The position numbers and the translations under genes were made by a program. Positions 1 to 6,730 of a stretch of 51,737 nucleotides of DNA are shown piece after piece. The notes below the pieces were generated by a model. It made no database searches, was not told the origin of the DNA, and saw only the letters and a program-made list of their open reading frames with translations. Source of the DNA: Promineifilum sp. (lineage in GTDB: Bacteria > Chloroflexota > Anaerolineae > Promineifilales > Promineifilaceae); NCBI GenBank assembly GCA_020634335.1, contig JACKBY010000024.1:1-51737 (forward strand). Reading direction: 5' to 3'. Position 1 is the stretch's first letter. Every line of letters begins with the position of its first letter.

Positions 1-786
1 CGGCGCGCAACCACCGATGGCCACAGCCAGCGCCCAACGCATCTGCGTCCCACCATCGACAGGCAGTTCAAAGAGATCCGGCGTCTCCCATACGCCACAG
101 GTCGCCCCATAAGTCAATCCGAAACCACCACTGGATTCCCAATCGAGCAGGTCGTCAGACATGAAAAACAGGATGATATTGCCGGCGCTGACGGCCATTA
201 CCCAGTGGCCGGCTTCGCCCTCCGTCTCATACCAGAAGACCTTCGGGTCTCTGAAATTGCGGATATTGGCGGGTGGTTCCAGCACCGGATTGCCCTCATA
301 CTTCGTCCAGGTCCTACCCTTGTCGGTGCTATAGGCAACGCTCTGCATCTGACGCCCGTTATCGTTATGGGTGAAAAGGGCGACCATGGCCTCTTCACCG
401 AACCCAGCCGTGTTGTTCCAGTCGATCACCACACTGCCGGAGAAGATCGTGCCCAATTCATCAGGGTACAGGGCGATAGGCAAATGTATCCAGTTGACCA
501 GATCGGCACTGACCGCATGCCCCCAGTGCATGGGGCCCCAGACCGTGTCATCGGGGTTGTGCTGGTAGAAGAGATGATACTCGCCGTCGTAATAGACCAG
601 CCCGTTCGGATCGTTTGCCCAATTCTCAGGGACAGAGACGTGATATTGGGGGCGGAACGGCTCGTCGAGTGCCAGCGACACACCCGCAACTGTTGGGGGC
701 GCCACGGCCGCACACCCGGCCAAAACCACCAGCGAGGCGGCCGCCAGCATGAGCGCTGTCAACTTCAGCCACATGTGCCGTTTCAT
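1..786 (-). CDS. GH32 lipoprotein (levanase/invertase type), N-terminal part; continues at 51737
   Basis: This is the first 262 codons of a glycoside hydrolase family 32 enzyme, which cuts beta-fructosidic bonds in sucrose or fructans. The start is ATG at 786, behind an AGGCAGGT-like site. A lipoprotein signal ends in LAGC, so the enzyme should be anchored outside the membrane. Visible motifs are WANDPNG with the nucleophile Asp, FRDP, and WETPDLF at the acid/base position, where most relatives have ECP. The frame is open at base 1 and continues exactly in phase at 51737, giving a 530-residue protein. It lies 95 bp downstream of the substrate-binding protein and upstream of two permeases, so it probably releases sugar for that transporter. 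The exact substrate cannot be read from the sequence. Confidence 0.93.
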   Translation of the reverse strand, partial: MKRHMWLKLTALMLAAASLVVLAGCAAVAPPTVAGVSLALDEPFRPQYHVSVPENWANDPNGLVYYDGEYHLFYQHNPDDTVWGPMHWGHAVSADLVNWIHLPIALYPDELGTIFSGSVVIDWNNTAGFGEEAMVALFTHNDNGRQMQSVAYSTDKGRTWTKYEGNPVLEPPANIRNFRDPKVFWYETEGEAGHWVMAVSAGNIILFFMSDDLLDWESSGGFGLTYGATCGVWETPDLFELPVDGGTQMRWALAVAIGGCAP

Positions 787-830
787 ATCACAGACCTGCC
801 TGTAACCGGCGCAAACCCGGTATGGTGTCA

Positions 831-852
831 GGGCAGGCCCGAGGACCTGCCC
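831..852 (-). other. Hairpin between binding-protein and GH32 genes
   Basis: GGGCAGG pairs with CCTGCCC across an 8-nt loop. No T-run follows, so it is unlikely to be a full terminator. Such hairpins often stabilise the upstream mRNA and keep a substrate-binding protein more abundant than the genes downstream. That role is inferred. Confidence 0.4.
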
Positions 853-881
853 CATCCGGAGGAAAAGAAATCAGCTAAATG

Positions 882-2279
882 CTAGTTTCCAAAACCGTAG
901 CCACTGTTGTCCTCGATGTCCTGCTCGATGCTGTCCACAGCATCGTCCAGGCCATCCTGAATATTGCCGCCGTCGCGAATTGAGAGACCGGCTTGCTCAA
1001 ATTGACTGGAGATAGTCAGGTAGCCTGGCGTTTCCGGGCGCACCAGGGCAAAGGCTTCAGCCATGTCGAAGAAGGAACGGAAGGGGCCGCCCTCGGCGTA
1101 GTCTTCCGTCAGGTCAGCCGCCGCCAACGAGGTAGGAATCAAACCCGTCGCCTCGGACATGAACGCGATGTTCTCCGGTGTCAAGGTGGAGAGAACAAAC
1201 TCGAAGGCACCGGGGGTCGCATCCTCTGGGCAATTGGTGGTCACGCCCATCTGCCACGAGCCGGCGCCGATGACCGGGCCGTTACCGAAATCGGGTGGCG
1301 GCAGGAAGAGGGCGTCATCGCCATATTGATCCAGGACAGCCTGTGCTGACCAGCTGCCTGTATACCACAGCGGGATCCGGCCTTGGAGAAAGCCCTGGTC
1401 GTCGGCCGGCGTCGCCGGCACGTAGCCTTCAGTGAATAGGCTCTGGAACCACTCAGCCCAAGCCGCTGCTTCGGGGCCATTGAGGGCGCCTTCCGCATCC
1501 AGGTAAGTGTCCCGGTTGATCAGATCGCCACCGAAGCTCTGGAGCCATGGCGAGTAAGCATAGGGCCACCATTCACCGGTGTAGCCCGCGTTCACATCAA
1601 AAGCATATTCGAACTCCCCGGAATCCTTGAGCGTATCCAGCGCAGCCTGGAATTCGTCAAGTGTCCACGGTTCCCCAATTGTTGGTATGCGGATTCCGTA
1701 CTGGTCCAGGATGGACTTGCGTGCATAGACAAGCAAGGCAACATCGAACTGGCCCACCGAGTAGATCTCGCCATTGTAGCGGCCGATGTCGTTGTCCAGG
1801 ATGCCCATCTCGTCCAGTTCGGCTTCGGTGATAGGCAAAGGCTGAACGTAACCCGACCAGGCAAAGTTGGACACGGTAGGCCCATCCAGGTCGATGATGC
1901 ACGGCAGGCTCCCGGCCACAGAGGCGGCGGCGACGGAGTCGTTGTAGGATTCTTGGGGAAACGACTCAATAACCACCTCGAACTGCTCGCTCTGGGCATT
2001 GAAGTCGGCTACCCACTGTTCGATCACGCCCAATTCGTTCGGATTGCCCGCCGAGTGAGTCCACAAACCCAGCGTAGTTTTACCGTCGACGGCGGCTGGT
2101 TCCTCGGCGGCCGGCTCTTCGGCAGCTGGTTCTTCCACGGGCGCCTCTTCCTCAGCCGCTGCCTCAGTCGGTGCGGCCTCTTCAGTTGGCGTATTTGTAC
2201 CCCCGCCACAGGCGGCGAGCGCCAGGGCCAGGACGACAAGCAAAACAATACCTACCCACCATTTCTGCTGGTTCTTCAT
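882..2279 (-). CDS. Carbohydrate ABC transporter substrate-binding lipoprotein
   Basis: This 465-residue family 1 extracellular solute-binding protein captures a sugar outside the cell and delivers it to the two permeases encoded further along the strand. The signal peptide ends in a lipobox, LAACGGG. A low-complexity linker of Glu, Pro and Ala (residues about 30-62) follows, a style common in Chloroflexota lipoproteins. The mature part has the aromatic-rich body typical of the family. The ATG at 2279 has a TAGGAG ribosome site. The gene lies 148 bp after lacI and 95 bp before the lipoprotein GH32. No ATP-binding subunit is encoded anywhere in the window, so the transporter presumably borrows a shared chromosomal MsmX/MalK-type ATPase. 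The ligand is inferred from the neighbours to be sucrose or fructo-oligosaccharide. Confidence 0.92.
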   Translation of the reverse strand: MKNQQKWWVGIVLLVVLALALAACGGGTNTPTEEAAPTEAAAEEEAPVEEPAAEEPAAEEPAAVDGKTTLGLWTHSAGNPNELGVIEQWVADFNAQSEQFEVVIESFPQESYNDSVAAASVAGSLPCIIDLDGPTVSNFAWSGYVQPLPITEAELDEMGILDNDIGRYNGEIYSVGQFDVALLVYARKSILDQYGIRIPTIGEPWTLDEFQAALDTLKDSGEFEYAFDVNAGYTGEWWPYAYSPWLQSFGGDLINRDTYLDAEGALNGPEAAAWAEWFQSLFTEGYVPATPADDQGFLQGRIPLWYTGSWSAQAVLDQYGDDALFLPPPDFGNGPVIGAGSWQMGVTTNCPEDATPGAFEFVLSTLTPENIAFMSEATGLIPTSLAAADLTEDYAEGGPFRSFFDMAEAFALVRPETPGYLTISSQFEQAGLSIRDGGNIQDGLDDAVDSIEQDIEDNSGYGFGN

Positions 2280-2329
2280 GACGGATTTCTCCTATTTCTT
2301 GTTGCGTTTACTGATTTCGATGACGATGA

Positions 2330-2358
2330 GTCGGCCGGTTAATCCGGGTCAGGCCGAC
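2330..2358 (-). other. Hairpin in the lacI to binding-protein gap
   Basis: GTCGGCC pairs with GGCCGAC within the 148-bp gap between the two genes. There is no T-run. It may slow readthrough from lacI or protect the transcript end. No second copy of the lacI operator is visible here. Confidence 0.3.
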
Positions 2359-2427
2359 CACTGACCGGTTTCTAGCAGTTTTTGAGCATCTCCATAAAGA
2401 CTCCTCTCTTCTCCATATGAGCAATTG

Positions 2428-3462
2428 TTAGACTGAATCACGGCTAATCAACGGGCAATCGATCTTATACCGGACAGGTGTTTCACTGTCCGGTTCCCCT
2501 TGGGCGAGCAACCGTAACAACTCGTCGACCGCCCATCTGCCCATCTGATAGTGAGGCAATTCCATGGTCGTTAGGGCGGGATACAGGCTGGCGGCGATGA
2601 CCTCCTGGTTATCGAACCCTACTACGGCGACATCTCCTGGAATGGACAGCCCCAGATTGCGAAGCGCGTCGTAGGCACCCATCGCCATTCGGTCATTGAA
2701 ACAGAACAGAGCGGTCGGGCGATCCGGAAGCTTCATCAATTGCATGGCACACTCATATCCCCCGCGCGCTATACTCTCGCCCGCGAAAACCAAACTCTCG
2801 TCGAATGGGACATTGTGAGCAGCCAACGCCTGCTTATATCCCTCCAGGCGCCCAACCGACGCCGGTACGGGGTTAGAATCATTAATGAAACCGATGCGGC
2901 GATGACCGCGCTCCAGAAGGAGCGACGTGGCGCGAGATCCGCCACTTACTTCGTCCGGCACAATTGACGGGAGTGTGCCATCAGCCACAAAACAGTCGAG
3001 CAGGACGGTCGGCACCTGGCGTATACTTTCCGGGGGATGAACCTCGCGATGATACATGGTGGCATAGATGACACCTTCCACCTGGCGTTGCAGAAGTGTC
3101 TCGGCAGCGAGCTGTTTCATCGTCCTGTTGCCACCCGTGTTGATCAACAACAGCAGCTTTTCATCTTCCCAGGCCCGGTCCTGAGCGCCATGGATGATCT
3201 CCCCGGCAAACGGGGATGTAGCAACCTCGTCCGATATAAAGCCAATTGTATGCGTTTTGGCCGAGCGTAAGCCTTGGGCGATGGCGTTGGGACGATAGCC
3301 TAGCTGCTTGACGGCATCCCAGACCCGAAGGCGTGTGTCCTGGGGGATACCTGCGTCTTCAACGTTGTTGATGACGAACGAAGCGGTCGTGCGGGACACG
3401 CCGGCCAGCGTGGCCACATCCTGCATGGAGGGACGTTTTTTGTAGGAACTAATCTTGGTCAT
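2428..3462 (-). CDS. LacI-family transcriptional regulator
   Basis: This 344-residue LacI/GalR-family repressor probably controls the adjacent sugar cluster. Residues about 13-60 form the helix-turn-helix and hinge (MQDVATLAGVSRTTASFVIN), followed by a periplasmic-binding-protein-like effector domain of normal length that ends in the usual LISRDS segment. The ATG at 3462 is the only sensible start. It is the first gene of a same-strand series: regulator, binding protein, GH32, two permeases, membrane protein, GH32. Two adjacent palindromes lie 50-80 bp upstream of its start, which suggests autoregulation. The effector is probably sucrose, fructose or a phosphorylated derivative, by context only. 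Confidence 0.93.
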   Translation of the reverse strand: MTKISSYKKRPSMQDVATLAGVSRTTASFVINNVEDAGIPQDTRLRVWDAVKQLGYRPNAIAQGLRSAKTHTIGFISDEVATSPFAGEIIHGAQDRAWEDEKLLLLINTGGNRTMKQLAAETLLQRQVEGVIYATMYHREVHPPESIRQVPTVLLDCFVADGTLPSIVPDEVSGGSRATSLLLERGHRRIGFINDSNPVPASVGRLEGYKQALAAHNVPFDESLVFAGESIARGGYECAMQLMKLPDRPTALFCFNDRMAMGAYDALRNLGLSIPGDVAVVGFDNQEVIAASLYPALTTMELPHYQMGRWAVDELLRLLAQGEPDSETPVRYKIDCPLISRDSV

Positions 3463-3514
3463 CGATTTATTGTAGATAGAAACAATCGGACGACTACCTC
3501 TTAAACAACTCGAC

Positions 3515-3539
3515 TAACACGTGTTACTAACACGTGTTA
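3515..3539. promoter_or_regulatory. Tandem LacI-type operators
   Basis: Two identical perfect 12-bp palindromes, TAACACGTGTTA, lie at 3515-3526 and 3528-3539, with centres 13 bp apart. They are upstream of the LacI gene, which is transcribed away from them. A central ACGT with AT flanks suits LacI-family half-sites. The spacing of just over one helical turn would place two dimers on one face. Confidence 0.65.
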
Positions 3540-3825
3540 GTATGATAGCATACTGAGAAACATCTTGTCAAGTGGCAGCTTAGCGGCATTCTGGGTATGT
3601 CCCGGATTCACGAGGAAACGCACGGTAGGAAATATCAAACACGCTGATTTTGGGGATGGTTTTTGCGAGAGTTTGTACCCTCAGCGTTTAAGTTCTCCAG
3701 CATCTGCCATGGATCCAAGTCATTATCTGCCATCAGAGGCGGTTTCAGGTCTCTTTGAGTTCAAAATTTACAGCAAAAATGGTGACGATTAGGAAAGGTT
3801 GACGCCTTAGATACCGTCTTGATTG
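3540..3825. other. Non-coding stretch between the operators and the IS110 gene
   Basis: I see no convincing gene here. The sequence is less GC-rich than its surroundings. Near 3807 a short motif (AGATACCGT) recurs at about 4892, on the other side of the transposase, and may mark the ends of the IS110 element. Confidence 0.4.
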
Positions 3826-4803
3826 TCAAGCGGAACCTTGGACATTAACAGCATAACTTGGATCAAAAGGGTTGCCCGACTTCAGCACACCGTAAACGAT
3901 GTGCAGCAACTTGCGCATCACCGCACCAACGATAACCATCTTGGGCTTGCCGCGTTCGCGGAGACGTTCAGCAAAGACCTGAATAATTGGGTTCCAGCGG
4001 AGAGCGACTAACGCCGGCATGTAGAGGGCACGACGCAAGTGGGCATTCCCTGTCTTGGAAAGATGGCCGCGACGCAAGACGCTGGAACCGGATTGATGCT
4101 CGCGAGGTGTAAGTCCGGAATAGGCGGCCAGTTGAGACGCTCCCTCGAAACGTTCCAGCGATGGAATCTCGGCCAGCAGTCTCGCCGCCGTTACGTCGGC
4201 GATGCCGGGAATGGAGGTCAACAGGGCCTTCTGTTGTTTGAGGTCAGGATGTTGGTCGATGTGATCGTGAATACGGGCCATCAACTGGCTAATCTGTTCG
4301 TCGAGGAAGGCGACATGGGCTTCCAGGGTTTCGAGCACAACAGCTGAGGGAGCGCCCGCTTGCAATCGATTTTTCTCCTGCTGGCGCATCGTTTGTAACG
4401 CGTCCAGTTGACGAACCATCGCCTGTAGCTCCTGCTGGGCCGGCGATGGTTTTGTCCACCGTTCTGGGGCTTGGGTAGCACAGAAGTGGGCAATGATCTT
4501 GGCGCCTTCCTTATCCGTCTTGTTACGCTTGAGCTGGCTGGCCGCATAAGCCTGGATACGAGCCGGATTCACAACGCTGACCTGGTAACCGGTTTCGTGC
4601 AAGAACAGAGCCAATTCGTCCCTGTAGCGGCCGGTTGCCTCCAGACAGGCGTGGAGGTCGTCCACCCTCCGTTTTTTCAGCCACTTCCGCAGAGCGACGA
4701 ACCCCACTAAGTCATTGTCGAAGGTGGCCAGACGATATTCATCCTCTATCAGGAGGGCTACATCGAACTTGTTCTTGGAGATATCGATACCCAGAATATC
4801 CAT
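3826..4803 (-). CDS. IS110-family transposase
   Basis: This 325-residue recombinase of the IS110 family has a RuvC-like N-terminal DEDD catalytic domain: GIDISK near residue 6, LEATGRY near 60 and a TDKEGA acidic motif near 97. A C-terminal Tnp_20 domain carries SIPGIADVTAARLLAEI and a downstream Ser in the SGSSVLRRGHLSK region, where IS110 enzymes keep a catalytic serine. Length and order are normal and no disruption is visible, so it may be active. It lies between the LacI operators and the right-hand Tn3-type inverted repeat, inside the putative transposon. IS110 elements lack classic terminal inverted repeats and use a structured non-coding RNA from their flanks to choose targets. Confidence 0.92.
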   Translation of the reverse strand: MDILGIDISKNKFDVALLIEDEYRLATFDNDLVGFVALRKWLKKRRVDDLHACLEATGRYRDELALFLHETGYQVSVVNPARIQAYAASQLKRNKTDKEGAKIIAHFCATQAPERWTKPSPAQQELQAMVRQLDALQTMRQQEKNRLQAGAPSAVVLETLEAHVAFLDEQISQLMARIHDHIDQHPDLKQQKALLTSIPGIADVTAARLLAEIPSLERFEGASQLAAYSGLTPREHQSGSSVLRRGHLSKTGNAHLRRALYMPALVALRWNPIIQVFAERLRERGKPKMVIVGAVMRKLLHIVYGVLKSGNPFDPSYAVNVQGSA

Positions 4804-5030
4804 GAAGAGGCACCTCGTTTGTAAGACATAAGGCGGCGCTTGCTTGCAGAACCTGCTTGCGAATTCAAGCTCTACCCGTCGGACAGGTTGGCTTCAGATA
4901 CCGTTCGTTCTCAAAGCAAGCACGAGGAAGGGGGCGTAATCTAAGCATCGAGTTCAGAGACTTGAGCGGACATACAGGCTCACCCTTCCTCTTGCCCGTT
5001 GTGGAGCAGGCTATCCTGCCCACCTTTAAT
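4804..5030. other. Non-coding IS110 flank, possible bridge-RNA region
   Basis: About 230 bp without a gene lies immediately upstream of the transposase start. In IS110 elements the long non-coding end beside the transposase encodes the bridge RNA. Part of this stretch may serve that role. The AGATACCGT motif at about 4892, echoed near 3807, could instead mark the element boundary, which would leave only about 90 bp and argue against a full-length bridge RNA. Confidence 0.3.
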
Positions 5031-5069
5031 ATACAAGCGGACATTTACGGACGTTTCCGGGAGGTACCC
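5031..5069 (-). repeat. 39-bp Tn3-type terminal inverted repeat (right copy)
   Basis: This 39-bp sequence is identical, in inverted orientation, to 45627-45665, which sits beside a Tn3-family transposase fragment. The outer end reads CCGGGAGGTACCC and faces right. Length and position fit a Tn3-family 38-39 bp end. Its flank at 5070 is a CRISPR-like repeat that stops short. Confidence 0.75.
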
Positions 5070-5070
5070 A

Positions 5071-5109
5071 CTAAACAAAAGAATCGCCTCCCTCGAAGGC
5101 GATTGAAAC
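5071..5109 (-). repeat. CRISPR-like repeat copy 3, cut by the Tn3-type end
   Basis: Read on the minus strand this begins GTTTCAATCGCCTTCGA and ends CTTTTGTTTAG. It matches the repeat at 12250-12286 apart from a 4-bp insertion in the loop and loss of the last two bases, exactly where the transposon end begins. As at 12 kb, it lies beside an AAGACC...GGTCTT hairpin in the same relative order. Confidence 0.55.
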
Positions 5110-5113
5110 AATC

Positions 5114-5154
5114 ACAAGACCCCGAAGGTTTTCCGAAAACCTCCGGGGTCTTGT
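5114..5154. terminator. Strong hairpin, likely bidirectional terminator
   Basis: Arms of about 18 bp (ACAAGACCCC with GGGGTCTTGT at the base) enclose a small loop. It lies 120 bp past the stop of the ATPase-winged-helix gene, whose transcripts run toward it, and can also stop readthrough from the left. Confidence 0.6.
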
Positions 5155-5162
5155 GTCTTAGG

Positions 5163-5195
5163 GGGTCGGGGCGGGTTTTGGGCCGGCCCCGACCC
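5163..5195 (-). terminator. Second GC-rich hairpin after the two-ATPase operon
   Basis: GGGTCGGGG pairs with CCCCGACCC around a loop containing TTTT. It lies between the operon's last stop (5276) and the stronger hairpin at 5114-5154, so the two form a tandem terminator region. Confidence 0.45.
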
Positions 5196-5275
5196 GTGTA
5201 TCTCCACGCAGATGCCGATCGATCTTGGGCACACCAGGCCCGTTTAAACCCGTTGCCGGAAGCTGCCCCGCCCCC

Positions 5276-6706
5276 TCAGCCCGCCGGCTCGAAGCGATAG
5301 CCCAGGGCGCGCAGGTTGACGATGCGCTCGCCCGTGTCCGACTCCTCCAGCTCGCGGCGCAGCTTGGAGACGGCGATGTGGATCTTGCGCTTGTCGCGCT
5401 CGCTCGGCTCGTCGCCCAGCGACAGCGTCCACGACCACACCCGCCGGCCCAGTTCCTCGAAAGTCAGCACTTCGCCCGGCCGGCTGCGAAAGACATCGTA
5501 GAGACTGGACTGCAAGCCGGTCAGGTTCGGCTCCGTTTCGGCGGTGGCGGTGGCGGCGGTGGCGGCCGCCGGGGCATCCAGGTAGGCCAGCAAGAAGCTG
5601 CGGAACAGCGGCGAAAAGAGGCGGTAGACCCGGCTTTCGGCGTCGAAATCGACCAGACCATACGTTTCCAGGCTGGTCAGCAGGACGTCCTGGCGTCCGG
5701 TGGCGGCAACAGCCTCGTCCATGTTGATCGTCTCTCGCCGGGCCAGGTCGAGCAGGGCCTGGCGCTGGGCGTTGGTGCGTTGCTGGAAATACAGCTCGAA
5801 CAGACGCCGGAAGTCGTCGGCCAGCCGATTCTCCAGATAGGGTTGGAAGGCGTCGGGCAGGCTGTCGGGCGAGTCCTGCAAGCCGATACGCCGCCGCAGT
5901 TCCCACAACGCCTGCCCGGCCAGCAGTAACAAATAGGGAAAGCCGCCGGCCAGCCGCACCAGCCGGTCGATGTCGGCGTCCGGCAACGACGCCTCGCGCG
6001 CGGCCAGCACCCGGGTCACGAACAGGCGGGCTTCGTCGGGCCGCATATCGCGGATGGCGATCTGCGGCAGGCGCTTGTAGAACGGCGAGCCTTTGGCGGC
6101 GGCGTTGACGTCTTCCAGGCGGCGCTCTGTGGCCAGGATCATGAAGACGTAGGGCTTCCAGGCGGCCAGCCGGGCGGTTTCGTCGGCTGTCAGGCGGGCA
6201 TAGGCCAGGTCGCTGTCAAATTCGTCGAAGAGCATGACCGCGCGGATGCCGGCCCTGTCCAGCCCGCGCAGATTCACCTCCACGAAGGCCATGGCTGTCT
6301 CGCCGTCCTCGACCTTGATCGGTATGGTCGGCGGTTCGGGCAGGTTGATCTCCGGATGTTGGGCGGCCATGGTGTCATAATAGGCCTGATAAGCACGAAA
6401 ATACTCGCGATAAATTTGCACGAAAGGATGAACGGATTTAAACCAGCCGGCGATAAAGGCGATAAAAATGCGGTATGGCTCCTCGTCATAGGGCTTCTGA
6501 AACTCGGTGCGATACTTCTTGAGAAAGTTTGGCCCGCCAATGTAGTGCAAGAGGGCGGTCTTGCCCATTTGGGGCAGACCGTGGAGGTCGCGATCATCGG
6601 GGTTGGGCTGGGTGATGGCCTGGCCGATGTCGTCCAGGATGTTCTCTCGGCCCACGGGCAGGAACTCTTCGGACATTAGAAAATCTGAGAAAGGATTACC
6701 GTACAT
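5276..6706 (-). CDS. P-loop ATPase with C-terminal winged-helix domain
   Basis: This 476-residue protein is not from a family I can name exactly. It opens with an NPF...VGRE motif like other GxxxxGK ATPases of the STAND/ATPase_2 group, then Walker A GLPQMGKT (residues 43-50) and Walker B AVMLFDEFD (D161, E162). Helical and lid segments follow (GGFPYLLLLAGQAL near 260). Residues about 385-476 form a winged helix of the OmpR/PhoB type, with KIHIAVSKLRREL and ending NLRALGYRF. A likely role is a nucleotide-driven DNA-binding switch. It starts 24 bp after the RSH-ATPase stop, behind CCGGAGAG, so the two are one operon and probably partners. The ATPase and winged helix are seen; the signal and output are unknown. 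Confidence 0.8.
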   Translation of the reverse strand: MYGNPFSDFLMSEEFLPVGRENILDDIGQAITQPNPDDRDLHGLPQMGKTALLHYIGGPNFLKKYRTEFQKPYDEEPYRIFIAFIAGWFKSVHPFVQIYREYFRAYQAYYDTMAAQHPEINLPEPPTIPIKVEDGETAMAFVEVNLRGLDRAGIRAVMLFDEFDSDLAYARLTADETARLAAWKPYVFMILATERRLEDVNAAAKGSPFYKRLPQIAIRDMRPDEARLFVTRVLAAREASLPDADIDRLVRLAGGFPYLLLLAGQALWELRRRIGLQDSPDSLPDAFQPYLENRLADDFRRLFELYFQQRTNAQRQALLDLARRETINMDEAVAATGRQDVLLTSLETYGLVDFDAESRVYRLFSPLFRSFLLAYLDAPAAATAATATAETEPNLTGLQSSLYDVFRSRPGEVLTFEELGRRVWSWTLSLGDEPSERDKRKIHIAVSKLRRELEESDTGERIVNLRALGYRFEPAG

Positions 6707-6730
6707 CGTTTAATCTCTCCGGAATAAGGC

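Larger units (their letters stand above)
1..5069. mobile_element. Putative Tn3-type transposon carrying a sugar cassette (part 2)
   Basis: This is the right-hand part of the element that begins at 45627, if the molecule is circular. It holds the start of the lipoprotein GH32, the binding protein, LacI, its operators and the IS110 insertion, and ends at the terminal repeat 5031-5069. Confidence 0.55.

Noticed and set aside
205..885. 226-codon open frame on the plus strand
   Set aside because: Antisense to the GH32 lipoprotein N-terminal part, which is well supported.
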